From Deltaproteobacteria bacterium (GTDB taxonomy: Bacteria > Lernaellota > Lernaellaia > JACKCT01): a stretch of DNA of 64,000 bases. Below the pieces are notes generated by a model that saw nothing but the letters and a program-made list of their open reading frames with translations, was not told the DNA's origin and did no database searches. Shown one piece after another: positions 1 through 8,978 of the stretch; positions within the stretch are counted from its first letter, which is position 1, and each line of letters opens with the position of its first letter. Where the stretch lies: positions 1 to 64,000 of the forward strand of contig JACKCT010000012.1 in the NCBI GenBank assembly GCA_020633895.1, written 5' to 3'. The translations under genes were made by a program, and so were the position numbers.

Positions 1-256
1 TCGCGGTTTCTACCTGTAGCCAATGATAGCCATATTTTCACCAAGAACGCCGATATCGCTGGTAAACGCGCCTCCGCGCAACACTTCATTCTTACGAATA
101 TCTGGATGCATACCATAAGCTCGGCAAGAAAAGGAGGCAAGTGCGTGGTTCTCTGTGACAAATCGCTACCAACTAGGCCCTGAATCTCCAGCCCTGCATC
201 TCAGACAGGCAAACCTACTCAGGTAATTGTTATCGGCCAAACCACTGGAACCTTAG

Positions 257-354
257 CAGGTTATTGAAAAACTGATTTTCTGCGATTTCGGCAACTGAAA
301 AATCAAGCACTTACGGTGCGCGTTTTTGAAAATGGGGTCATTAATCAACACCTG
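257..354. mobile_element. MITE-like 98-bp inverted-repeat element
   Basis: The ends form an imperfect inverted repeat. The left end reads CAGGTTATTGAAAAACTG and runs on to ATTTTC at 280. The right end, read on the minus strand, begins CAGGTGTTGATTAATGAC and runs to ATTTTC. The unit is directly flanked by TTAG on both sides (253-256 and 355-358), as expected for a 4-bp target duplication. No transposase is encoded, so it would be non-autonomous. The IS family is not recognised. Confidence 0.35.
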
Positions 355-391
355 TTAGATCACAGCAAGCAAGTGTGTCGAACGGTATAGT

Positions 392-412
392 TGGTGGCCA
401 AATGGTGGCCAA
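392..412. repeat. 10-bp direct repeat with 11-bp period
   Basis: TGGTGGCCAA occurs at 392-401 and again at 403-412, separated by one base. Each unit contains the palindrome TGGCCA. The 11-bp period puts both units on the same helical face, which suits a protein-binding site. Together with the tRNA-like end at 557-576 it could be a recombinase arm site, but no integrase gene is inside the window. Confidence 0.45.
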
Positions 413-556
413 GCAAATGCAGCCCATCTGCTAAGTATCTGTTTTCCTTATGTATGGATTGTGCAGGTTGTGGTCCCGAAGAGAGTGCCGGAGGCGACCT
501 GCAAGGTGTTGATAGTGTTGATGTTCATGTGTTTACAGGCGCTCGTTTAACTGATT

Positions 557-576
557 TTCGAGTCCCGTCAACCCCG
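557..576 (+). other. Possible attachment-site core (tRNA 3'-end fragment)
   Basis: The sequence reads as a legal tRNA 3' end: T-loop TTCGAGT (557-563), T-stem 3' strand CCCGT, acceptor 3' strand CAACCCC and discriminator G. The bases before it do not supply the matching T-stem strand (ACGGG expected), so there is no complete tRNA here. A tRNA 3' end without its 5' part is what remains at the distal side of an element integrated into a tRNA gene. The intact tRNA copy would lie at the other end, outside the window. Confidence 0.45.
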
Positions 577-594
577 TTTCGGAAGTTCCTAAAA

Positions 595-628
595 CCCCGA
601 AGGTTTTCCTTCGGGGTTGTTTTTTTTG
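595..628 (+). terminator. Rho-independent terminator
   Basis: A 9-bp perfect stem CCCCGAAGG / CCTTCGGGG (595-603 and 608-616) has a TTTT loop and is followed by TTG and a run of nine T. It lies 19 nt after the tRNA-like 3' end, as expected for a tRNA terminator, and it isolates the downstream toxin operon from upstream transcription. Confidence 0.8.
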
Positions 629-724
629 GCCGTCAGCCGGGCGTCAATTCGGCTGGGCACGAAATATCGAGCGACCAAAACCGCAGCCTCGCGATCCACG
701 AACACCCCACTTTTTGCAGAAACA

Positions 725-744
725 AAGACTTTTAGCGCCATCTC
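725..744 (+). repeat. 20-bp element shared with 51866-51885
   Basis: AAGACTTTTAGCGCCATCTC here matches AAGATTTTTAGCGCCATCTC at 51866-51885 with one mismatch. Both copies sit in non-coding DNA 115 to 180 nt upstream of a gene start on the plus strand. The function is unknown; it could be a shared operator or a piece of a dispersed repeat. Confidence 0.45.
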
Positions 745-793
745 ACGGGCCTTCAAGCATCGGCCTTTACGCTTTTCGCGACATTCTCCGACT

Positions 794-799
794 TATAAT
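794..799 (+). promoter_or_regulatory. Candidate -10 box of the Tc toxin operon
   Basis: A perfect TATAAT lies in an AT-rich stretch about 125 nt upstream of the GTG start of the first toxin gene. No good -35 hexamer is seen at the usual distance, so the site may need an activator or may be fortuitous. Confidence 0.35.
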
Positions 800-925
800 G
801 TCATATATTTTTTGCTCTTTACTTATGAGGTTATTACTGACTATTACTACCCGTCAGCCGAATCCGAAACGATTCGCGACGGGAAATTAATTGTCTCGAA
901 GGACGTAAACAAGAGAGGCCGAAAA

Positions 926-3900
926 GTGAGCATCAAAAAATCCCTTGATCTCCACGCGCGAGGCTCCGAGGTCGCCGCCCTGCAAAAACAGCTTGTGAAC
1001 AGCGGACACCGCATTCCCGACTGGGAACTCAATGCTTCGGTATATGGAGAAGGAACGCGTGAAGCGATTAAAGATATTCAGCGAATTCAAGGGCTGCCCG
1101 AAACAGGCATCTATGACAACATAACCCGTCAGAAGTCGTCACGCTATTTAAAAGATAGAATCCCGCTTAGTTTTTATGAAACCGCCGGCGGCCGTGTTAA
1201 CGGGCAGACGCTCCGCGATCCTGAAGAGTCCGGCATCGTTCAAGGGCGTCTCTATTTCCCCAGCGGTGAGGCGGCGGCCGGCATTCCGATCAAGATTTAC
1301 AACAAAGTATTCGGACAGACGACGAATTTCCTGGCTGAAGGCGAAACGGCGGAAGACGGATCCTTCGAATTGGCCTACGAGCTTTCGGCGGGTGTCCATA
1401 ACATCGAGTTGCGGGCCCTGGACGTCAAGGGGCTCGAAGTACGAATTTCACGCGTGCATCGCAATGCGCCAACGTCCTTGACGATCGAGGCCGTCGTCCC
1501 GGCTTCTGTCCAACAACCCGATCCCGAATACGATCGCTTAATGAAATCCCTCCACGGTCAGGCTCTGACCGTAGAGAAACTGGCGAAACTCAAAGAAGAT
1601 CAGAATACCGACGATATTTCCCTGCTCCACACCGCTACCGGGTGGGATGCCCGATTGATCGCGATCGCGGTGATCGCCGCGCGAAAGAGCCTTAAATACG
1701 GCGTGCGTCATGACTTCTGCTACGCCCTCTTTCGCGTGGGCATTGCTTATGACGATTATCTGTGGGCGGGCGCGGGCATCAATGTCGTGAAAAAGGCCCT
1801 CCAAAAAGCCATCGATTCCCAGATTGTCAATTTGACCGACGCGGAAATCACCGAGGCGTTGGACGGATACAAGTTGTTCGCCGAGGTGGCCAAGCTCAAA
1901 CAGCTCTCCGATCGCCGGGCTCCCGGCACTTTGTCCACGTTCAAGGAAATGGTCGACGCCAGCGGCCTGGACACGGCTAAGCGCATCCAATTCATGATCA
2001 ACTATTTTTCCTTTATCTATTCCAACAGCGAGGAAAAAGATCTTTGGACCATCATTCTCGAGGACGAAAACAACATCCTCGACGAAACCGACATCGCGAC
2101 TCTCAAATTGCAGGGCAAGCTGGGCCAACTGACCCGCAACAACGCCAGGCTTTCCCAAGAACTCCTCGGCTCCACTCTTCAAGTCACCGACCCGCTGCAC
2201 AAGCTTGTCGATGAAGAATACGACAAAGCCGCCACCTGGAAATCCCACATCGAAACTTTGGCCGGCGGGAACGACGCCGAGATCGATAAGCTGATTCCGC
2301 CGACCTTCAAGGGTGAAACCACGAGCGACCGGTTGGATGCCTACGCCAAGGATCTCGCCTGGCTCGTCACGCAAAATTTTCCGGAACGCACCGTCTTCAA
2401 GCGACTTGACGTGGAAAACGGCACGATCAATCTCGGTGATTCGCTAATCAACTCCAAAGTCCGAGGCTTTCTGGGGACCGTGACCGACGATCCCGAATCG
2501 AATTTTTCGATTCGTTGCGGCCAGAAGGATTTTACCGTCTTCGAGGAAGTCGACGAGGAAGACCGGTCGCTGGTGATGGACCACATCTTTCGGATGCAGC
2601 GGCTGTACCGCATTTCACCTTCCCAGGAGGCGTTCGAGGCCCTGCTCAATTCCAGTTTCGGTTCAGCTAGGGAAATTTCCGCGATGTCGCGGCAGGATTT
2701 CGAATCGGCTCTCAGCACGGCGTTTTCCAATGTCGAGGAACTCGGTCTGATCCACACGGCCGCTCGAGAAGTCGACATGGCAACCCAGATGATCGGCGCT
2801 GTCCATCTTCAAGGCGAAAGTTACTCGCAGCAAGCGGTCCCGTATGTCCTCCGCTCGATGCCGCTTGACGAGGAGAATTTGCCTCCGACCTTTAACGGCA
2901 TCAATTTGCATCTACAGGAGCTACTGGGAGGAATCGATTATTGCCGATGCGAACATTGTCGTTCGGTCCTGAGTCCGGCGGCCTACCTGGTGGATCTTTT
3001 CGAATTGTTGCGGGCCTCCGATTCGAGCGAGGACAATCCGTTTGATCTGCTCAATAATCGTCGCCCGGACTTAGCCAATATCAAACTATCCTGTGAAAAC
3101 ACTCATACGTCCCTTCCGTACATCGACCTGGTCAACGAGATTCTCGAGGCTCTCGTAGCCGACGGCGCCCTGGATGGAGACGAGATTGCCGACACCGAAA
3201 GCTCTCTCTCGGAAGACCTGGTCGCCGAACCTTCCTATCGAAACATCGAGGCGTATGAAACTTTGGCGGATGCCCATTCACGGCCCGAGTTGCCATTCGA
3301 TCTCGCCACGCAAATGCTTCGGAGTTTTGGCGAGCAATTTGATACCCCTTTGACCAATCTCCAGGCCATATTTCGGACCAACTCGGAATTGTGGCCGGAT
3401 GAAAACAGCGACTACGGACATGCCGCGGTCTTTCTGGAATCTCTTGGTTTGACGCCGCCCCAAGTCGAACTGTTCACGACGTTTATCAACGGGACGGCTC
3501 CCGACGACTGGGTGGAACTCTACGGCTACGAGGTTTCCGACGGCGTGGCCACCGTGCTCAGTGAATTAAAAAACGCCAAGGCGTTGTCTCATAAACTTCA
3601 GATCAGTTACGAAGATCTTGATCGTGTCCTGAAGACGAAATTCGTCAACTCCACACACCCGTGTTTAGAAGCTCTTCGGGAAATCAATCGCAATCCGAAT
3701 TACACCGTCGGCGGTCTCAATTACGAAGTGACTTTGGAAGAGGCTCGTCTGCACGCGGACAATCTCGTTACTCAACCGTCCGGTTCCTGGACGACGGAGG
3801 ATACGGACTTCGATGGAATTTTGGACGCGCTGGAAGCCGCTTCCGGCGATGCGTTCAACAAATCCGACTGGCTCGACGATTTTCGCTCCATGCTGGTTCT

Positions 3901-6900
3901 ATCGCCGCTTGACTGCAAATTCGAAGACACGGAATTGGTCACGGCCGGCTTCGCCGATCCGGTCGCCTTTGATTTTATCAAGCTCAACCTCTTCGTGCGC
4001 TTGCATAAAACATTGGGCTGGTCGTTCGAGGAATTGGACCTGGCCTTGGTGACATTCATTCCGGCTGGCTCTCATCCGCTGAGTGTCGAGGATCTGGGCG
4101 AAGCACTGCACACCGCGTTGATCTATATAAGCCATCTGGAGGATCTGAATTCGCGACTGCGCTTGGGTCGCGACAGCCGCGTGAAACTGGCTGCGTTGTG
4201 GTCGAATCTCTCCCAACCCGGCCATACCCGGCTTTATCGGCAGCTCTTCGGATTTGAAGGAGTCTCTTCCAGCGACTCGCTTTTCTTCCATCCCTTGGGA
4301 GAATTTCTCATCGACACGGAGAGCACGCTCCTCGCCGACGTCTTGCCCGAGCTGCAAGCCGCGATGGGAATGACCGCGGAACAAATTCATGCCGTTCTTC
4401 ATGACATTTTCCCAGGTGACATCACTTCGGTCACGCTGACCATGGAAAATGTCACGTCCATCTACCGCTACAAGCTCCTCGCCGACGGCTTGCGAATGAG
4501 CGTCAATGAGTTGATGACCCTCAAGCAGTTGTCCGGGTTGTCGCCGTTTGAGCCGCTCTCCTCGGAACCCCTAGCGACCATTGATGACGACAACCCCTAC
4601 ATCGCGACGATGGCGTTCGTGGAATTGGCCGAGCAGATCAAAGACTCGCCATTGAGCATCGAAGATTTGGACTTTCTGACTCGCCACCAGTTTGACCCGG
4701 TGGGTGTCTATCGCGAAGATCCGAACTATCCCCTGGCCCAACTCCTGGCCTTGCGCAAAGCTCTGGATCCGCAGGACACGAAATTTCGCATTCCTCAAGA
4801 CGACCTGGATCTAACCGACCACTATTTCGCTGAACAATTGGGATATCTGTTGGCCCCGGACGCCTTGAAAACCTTTCTGGCGAACTGGGCGGCCACGGCG
4901 CGATACACGGCGGAAGTCGACCTGACGGGCGTGTATGCCTCGAGTGAAACCGTCCCCGGCGGTTCGTCCTACGTCCGCCTAACGGACGCGGACTTTGAGA
5001 ATGAAACCGACATCCTGGTCGGCTGGATCGAACCGGATCAACAGACGCTGATCTATCGCGGGCCGCGCAACGACGATGGCGATATGCCGGAAGAACGAAA
5101 GTCCGAACTCTTGGCTTTGGTCTCCGACGGACCGGACAAAGTCGCTCAGGAAAATCTGTTATCGACGCTGATCGACAATTTGATCTACCTGGAAATCCCC
5201 GCGGCGAGCTTCGCTTCGGAAACGGAGCTGACCGTCTATCCGGCCGAAGGTTCGACACAGCGAATCGCCTACCTGGGCCTCCTGTCCGATGCCAAGAAAG
5301 CGGCCCTATTGGATACCTACACGGCCGATTCCCAACACGATCGGCGCGCGCTCCTGGAAAAATTTTTGGACCGGATCCAGGCCCAAGGCCAATCCCTGCT
5401 CCACCTGGATCCCGAAGGCAAGTTTCCTGCGCTCGTCACCACGCATGACCTGGGCGAAGACTCTCCCCTGGATCCCGAAGATTTCGAGGCCGAACCCAAT
5501 CTCGAAGTCTTTGAAAACAAATCCATCCAATACGTGATCTATCACGGCGTCATGACCAAGACGAAGCACGATGCGCTTGTCGCCCAATTTTCATCTCCCT
5601 CCTGGTTGGTCGACAAGTTCGGCAGCATGCGCGGTGATCAGATTGCCCAATGCGACTTTCTAAAAGACCGCATTCTTCAGGATGATAACCCTTTGCAAGT
5701 GTCGAACCTGTTCGACGATCTTTTTGCCGCGGTATACTCCGAACCGACGGCTGTTGCTTATTCCGACGAACCCTCCCGGCGCCGTGCCTTGCTGACTCCG
5801 TGGTTGGAGGAGGCCTATACGCATGAGGCGAGCGAGACGGTCGTGCAATATTTCGACAAGGAGTACGACGTCGACCAAGATCTTCTCGCCGCGGTCCAGG
5901 AAACCCTCAAACTCGTTCTCGATCCCGAAAACCCCGTCGACGATCCCGCCAATCGACGGTCGCTGATAAGCGTCTTTTCCGCTCATCGCGGAGTCCGAGC
6001 GGCGTATACATCGGACTATCCCGAGGGCGATACCGAAAAGATCCAGACTCGCCTCTCGACCCATGATTGTCCGTCCCATACGTCGAAGGCCCGGTTCGAG
6101 GGCGTCATTCGCGTGCCTCAGAAAGGGAAATACCATTTCCACATCGGCATCGGCGGCGATGACGGAGGAGAAACGGAATACTCCCTGGCCCTGAGCATGC
6201 TGGGAGAAGAGGCCGTCCTAGCCGAGCAGGGGTTCACCGATGAATTGGACCTATGGGTCAGCCTGACAGCCGATACCCTTTACTACTTGGACTTCAGGGT
6301 TGAATTGCCCTATGGCTCGACCGATGACGGTATCGCCCATGTGGAACTGCTCTATGACAGCAACTTAAGTGCCGTCAAACGGCCGGTCGCCGATATCCTG
6401 GTCTACGATCCCGACACCTTGGGACTATTCGTTACAGCGCTGACGACCTTGAAAAAGGCAATCCAGGTTTTGGATGTCTTTGAGTTAACAGCCGAGGAAT
6501 TCCTCCATTTCCAAACGCACAGCCCGGATTTTGCGGGATTCGATTTAGCCTTGCTCCCCACGGAGCCGACGTTCGATCCGCCTACGCCGACGACCGTGCT
6601 TTTGTCTTGGCTGAGGGACTTGAACTTTTACCGAAGCCTCAAGCGCGATCTCGCCGGGGAAAGCGGCGACCTTCTCGCGGCGTTTCTGGCGGCCAAAGCG
6701 GTCCCGGAATCCCTGTCGTGGGAAGAATTCGCCGTTCAACTGGCGGAATTGACCCGCCGCACTCCCGAAACCGTAACGGCGGTTGCCAATAGCATCGGCA
6801 TTAACGAAGAAAACGCCCAGGTCGAACTCCATAACGCGGAGGGCCTGCAGCGGCTCTGGGAGGCGCTTCAGGTGATCGAAGCGATCGGCGTTCCGGCAGA

Positions 6901-8944
6901 TCGCCTCAAGGAATGGATCACTCCCGCATTGGACTACACGGAAACACTCGCCAACGCGCTGCGATTGCGCAACGCACTCAAAGCCCGCTTTACAATCGGC
7001 GATTGGCGAGACATGGCCACGTCCTTGTTCAATGGACTGCGTCAGAAGCAACGCGATGCCCTCGTGGCCTATGTCCTACATATTACCGACGGCGTCGATA
7101 CGGTGGAGCAGCTCTACGAATATCTACTGATCGATCCCGGCATGGAACCCGTGGTTCTGACCTCACGCATTCGCTTGGCGATCTCGTCGGTGCAGTTGTT
7201 CATCCAGCGCTGCATGTTGGGATTGGAAAAAACAAACGATACTTCGCCGACGAACGTGGTGCTCAAGGGCCTGACGCCGGAAACCTGGAAATGGATGAAG
7301 AACTATCGGGTCTGGGAGGCCAACCGCAAGGTATTCCTCTATCCGGAAAACTGGTTGGAGCCGGAATTCCGCGACGACAAGACGCATCTGTTCCGCGAAC
7401 TGGAAAGCAAACTCCTGGGCGGCGAAGTCAGCAACGAAACCGCGGAGGACGCCTTCTACGACTATCTCATCGGCCTGAGCGAAATCGCTCGGTTGGAAAT
7501 CGTCACCATGTACATGGAGGAAGGCGACAACGTCAGCATTTCGGACAATATCCTTCATGTGGTGGGTCGAACGTACAAATCGCCGCACAAATACTTCTAC
7601 CGGCGATTCGTTCACGAGAGCTGGACGCCCTGGGAGCCCGTTGAAGCGGAGATCGAGGGAGACCATATCGTCTGTGCTGTTTGGCGGAATCGTTTTCATA
7701 TCTTCTGGCTGAGTGAAAACTTTACTGAAAAAAGGAAAAAGGGTGAAATAGTCACCGTGGTTAGCAAGATAGTCGATCTTCACCTCAATTGGGTCGAATA
7801 TTTTGAGGGCCAATGGTCTCCACGTCGCAAAACCGACGACCGCTCGCTCATGAGATTTAAATTTCCCAAAATTGTGTCGGCCGCCGAAGCCCAGCAACAA
7901 ATTCATTCTCTCAAACTCGGCATCTCCATCGGGAAGCCGGATCCGGAAACCGGCCTGTCCGATGGGCCGATTTGGGTGACGCTCGGTGAGCCTATCCATG
8001 GTTATTTTCTCCTGGAAGGCCGCAACGATTTGCCGGTTGCCTCACCCTCGGCTCAGCCGGGGCAGGATTCCATGCAGTCACGCCTCCAGTATAGCGATAG
8101 CCCGACATTCGACAGCGCCTACTTGGCTGCGTCGGAAGTCCCATTGCTGGGAATGAAGTTTCCATATCATCGCCAATTCGGGATTTTGATGGTTACGGAC
8201 CCGGATGACCCCAAGGCCTTCGCCGACAATCCGACCGGCTATTACTACGTGCTCAAAGGGTGCGCGGGTAACGATCATCGTGGGATACCCGCAATTGTAC
8301 CTTGCTCGAGTTTCCTGAAATTCCCGAATTCGGAATCCGGTCGCTTCATGACTCCTTTCGCTTTCCAAGAAAAGCAAATCACCCTGGTCGCTTTCCCTTA
8401 CATCTCCCAAAACGACTTGGCCGAAAACTATGATTACGTCGTGAAGTACCTGTCCCATGACGACGGCTCCGGAGATAGCGACGGTAATGACTTTGAAATA
8501 TCCCATAACGTCAAGCCCGCGGTGAATCTCCATCTTCAGCGTCAGCACCTCAAACCGGTGATCAATGACGAAGTGCTTGAGAATGAGCCCATTTCTATCT
8601 TACCGCCGGAAAACTTCATCGATTCCGGTTCCTTCAAAATCGAGATGACGGACTATTTCGAAAGGACGCAATCAGATTTCCTGTTAAACGACTTGACTGC
8701 CATGGCATTCGATGAGGTGCTGCTTAACGAATCAGGGCGCATGAATGTGTCAATGATCTCCGGCGATGCCGTCGAAGCCGCCCACACATCCATGAAAATG
8801 GGCATCACATCCCAAGTCGGAAAAAACACCGACCCCGACCGCAGCATCGAATTATTTGTCAGCATGAACAATGAATATGATCAAATCACAACGATTTACG
8901 GTCCAAGCGGCGCCTACAAGTTTGGCCTGAACCCTCAAAAATAG
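926..8944 (+). CDS. Tc toxin A subunit, N-terminal part (TcA1-like)
   Basis: Large toxin protein of 2672 aa that should form the shell and receptor-binding part of a Tc translocation pore. Residues about 10-70 resemble a peptidoglycan-binding domain (RGSEVAALQKQL, then EGTREAIKDIQ). Residues 105-175 look like a carboxypeptidase-regulatory beta sandwich. Residues about 1690-1815 are PA14-like. Residues about 2110-2260 match the neuraminidase-like TcA region (WKWMKNYRVWEANRKVFLYP, then HKYFYRRF). The TcB-binding end is absent and is supplied by the next gene 34 nt downstream, so TcA is split as in YenA1/YenA2. I chose GTG 926 because AGAGAGG lies 7 nt upstream; the frame stays open upstream to 617 but over terminator and promoter sequence. 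The target cell is unknown. Confidence 0.85.
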   Translation: MSIKKSLDLHARGSEVAALQKQLVNSGHRIPDWELNASVYGEGTREAIKDIQRIQGLPETGIYDNITRQKSSRYLKDRIPLSFYETAGGRVNGQTLRDPEESGIVQGRLYFPSGEAAAGIPIKIYNKVFGQTTNFLAEGETAEDGSFELAYELSAGVHNIELRALDVKGLEVRISRVHRNAPTSLTIEAVVPASVQQPDPEYDRLMKSLHGQALTVEKLAKLKEDQNTDDISLLHTATGWDARLIAIAVIAARKSLKYGVRHDFCYALFRVGIAYDDYLWAGAGINVVKKALQKAIDSQIVNLTDAEITEALDGYKLFAEVAKLKQLSDRRAPGTLSTFKEMVDASGLDTAKRIQFMINYFSFIYSNSEEKDLWTIILEDENNILDETDIATLKLQGKLGQLTRNNARLSQELLGSTLQVTDPLHKLVDEEYDKAATWKSHIETLAGGNDAEIDKLIPPTFKGETTSDRLDAYAKDLAWLVTQNFPERTVFKRLDVENGTINLGDSLINSKVRGFLGTVTDDPESNFSIRCGQKDFTVFEEVDEEDRSLVMDHIFRMQRLYRISPSQEAFEALLNSSFGSAREISAMSRQDFESALSTAFSNVEELGLIHTAAREVDMATQMIGAVHLQGESYSQQAVPYVLRSMPLDEENLPPTFNGINLHLQELLGGIDYCRCEHCRSVLSPAAYLVDLFELLRASDSSEDNPFDLLNNRRPDLANIKLSCENTHTSLPYIDLVNEILEALVADGALDGDEIADTESSLSEDLVAEPSYRNIEAYETLADAHSRPELPFDLATQMLRSFGEQFDTPLTNLQAIFRTNSELWPDENSDYGHAAVFLESLGLTPPQVELFTTFINGTAPDDWVELYGYEVSDGVATVLSELKNAKALSHKLQISYEDLDRVLKTKFVNSTHPCLEALREINRNPNYTVGGLNYEVTLEEARLHADNLVTQPSGSWTTEDTDFDGILDALEAASGDAFNKSDWLDDFRSMLVLSPLDCKFEDTELVTAGFADPVAFDFIKLNLFVRLHKTLGWSFEELDLALVTFIPAGSHPLSVEDLGEALHTALIYISHLEDLNSRLRLGRDSRVKLAALWSNLSQPGHTRLYRQLFGFEGVSSSDSLFFHPLGEFLIDTESTLLADVLPELQAAMGMTAEQIHAVLHDIFPGDITSVTLTMENVTSIYRYKLLADGLRMSVNELMTLKQLSGLSPFEPLSSEPLATIDDDNPYIATMAFVELAEQIKDSPLSIEDLDFLTRHQFDPVGVYREDPNYPLAQLLALRKALDPQDTKFRIPQDDLDLTDHYFAEQLGYLLAPDALKTFLANWAATARYTAEVDLTGVYASSETVPGGSSYVRLTDADFENETDILVGWIEPDQQTLIYRGPRNDDGDMPEERKSELLALVSDGPDKVAQENLLSTLIDNLIYLEIPAASFASETELTVYPAEGSTQRIAYLGLLSDAKKAALLDTYTADSQHDRRALLEKFLDRIQAQGQSLLHLDPEGKFPALVTTHDLGEDSPLDPEDFEAEPNLEVFENKSIQYVIYHGVMTKTKHDALVAQFSSPSWLVDKFGSMRGDQIAQCDFLKDRILQDDNPLQVSNLFDDLFAAVYSEPTAVAYSDEPSRRRALLTPWLEEAYTHEASETVVQYFDKEYDVDQDLLAAVQETLKLVLDPENPVDDPANRRSLISVFSAHRGVRAAYTSDYPEGDTEKIQTRLSTHDCPSHTSKARFEGVIRVPQKGKYHFHIGIGGDDGGETEYSLALSMLGEEAVLAEQGFTDELDLWVSLTADTLYYLDFRVELPYGSTDDGIAHVELLYDSNLSAVKRPVADILVYDPDTLGLFVTALTTLKKAIQVLDVFELTAEEFLHFQTHSPDFAGFDLALLPTEPTFDPPTPTTVLLSWLRDLNFYRSLKRDLAGESGDLLAAFLAAKAVPESLSWEEFAVQLAELTRRTPETVTAVANSIGINEENAQVELHNAEGLQRLWEALQVIEAIGVPADRLKEWITPALDYTETLANALRLRNALKARFTIGDWRDMATSLFNGLRQKQRDALVAYVLHITDGVDTVEQLYEYLLIDPGMEPVVLTSRIRLAISSVQLFIQRCMLGLEKTNDTSPTNVVLKGLTPETWKWMKNYRVWEANRKVFLYPENWLEPEFRDDKTHLFRELESKLLGGEVSNETAEDAFYDYLIGLSEIARLEIVTMYMEEGDNVSISDNILHVVGRTYKSPHKYFYRRFVHESWTPWEPVEAEIEGDHIVCAVWRNRFHIFWLSENFTEKRKKGEIVTVVSKIVDLHLNWVEYFEGQWSPRRKTDDRSLMRFKFPKIVSAAEAQQQIHSLKLGISIGKPDPETGLSDGPIWVTLGEPIHGYFLLEGRNDLPVASPSAQPGQDSMQSRLQYSDSPTFDSAYLAASEVPLLGMKFPYHRQFGILMVTDPDDPKAFADNPTGYYYVLKGCAGNDHRGIPAIVPCSSFLKFPNSESGRFMTPFAFQEKQITLVAFPYISQNDLAENYDYVVKYLSHDDGSGDSDGNDFEISHNVKPAVNLHLQRQHLKPVINDEVLENEPISILPPENFIDSGSFKIEMTDYFERTQSDFLLNDLTAMAFDEVLLNESGRMNVSMISGDAVEAAHTSMKMGITSQVGKNTDPDRSIELFVSMNNEYDQITTIYGPSGAYKFGLNPQK

Positions 8945-8978
8945 CGGTCCATTTCAAGAAACGGACAGGAGATTTCCG

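Larger units (their letters stand above)
1..556. other. Non-coding left flank, probable end of an integrated element
   Basis: No convincing gene is visible here. Short open frames lack ribosome sites and recognisable sequence. The stretch contains a MITE-like inverted-repeat unit, a 10-bp direct repeat and, at its right edge, a tRNA 3'-end fragment. Together these suggest the terminal segment of an element lying to the left, beyond the window. This reading is inference. Confidence 0.35.

Noticed and set aside
500-580. Complete tRNA gene upstream of the toxin operon
   Set aside because: Only the T-loop, 3' T-stem strand and acceptor 3' strand are present. The preceding bases do not pair, so at most an att fragment remains.
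391-735. 114-residue open frame over the terminator
   Set aside because: It runs through the tRNA-like fragment and the rho-independent terminator, has no ribosome site and unnatural composition.
617-925. Upstream extension of the TcA1 frame
   Set aside because: It would start inside the terminator T-run and include the promoter-like region. GTG 926 has a good ribosome site and the domain homology begins there.
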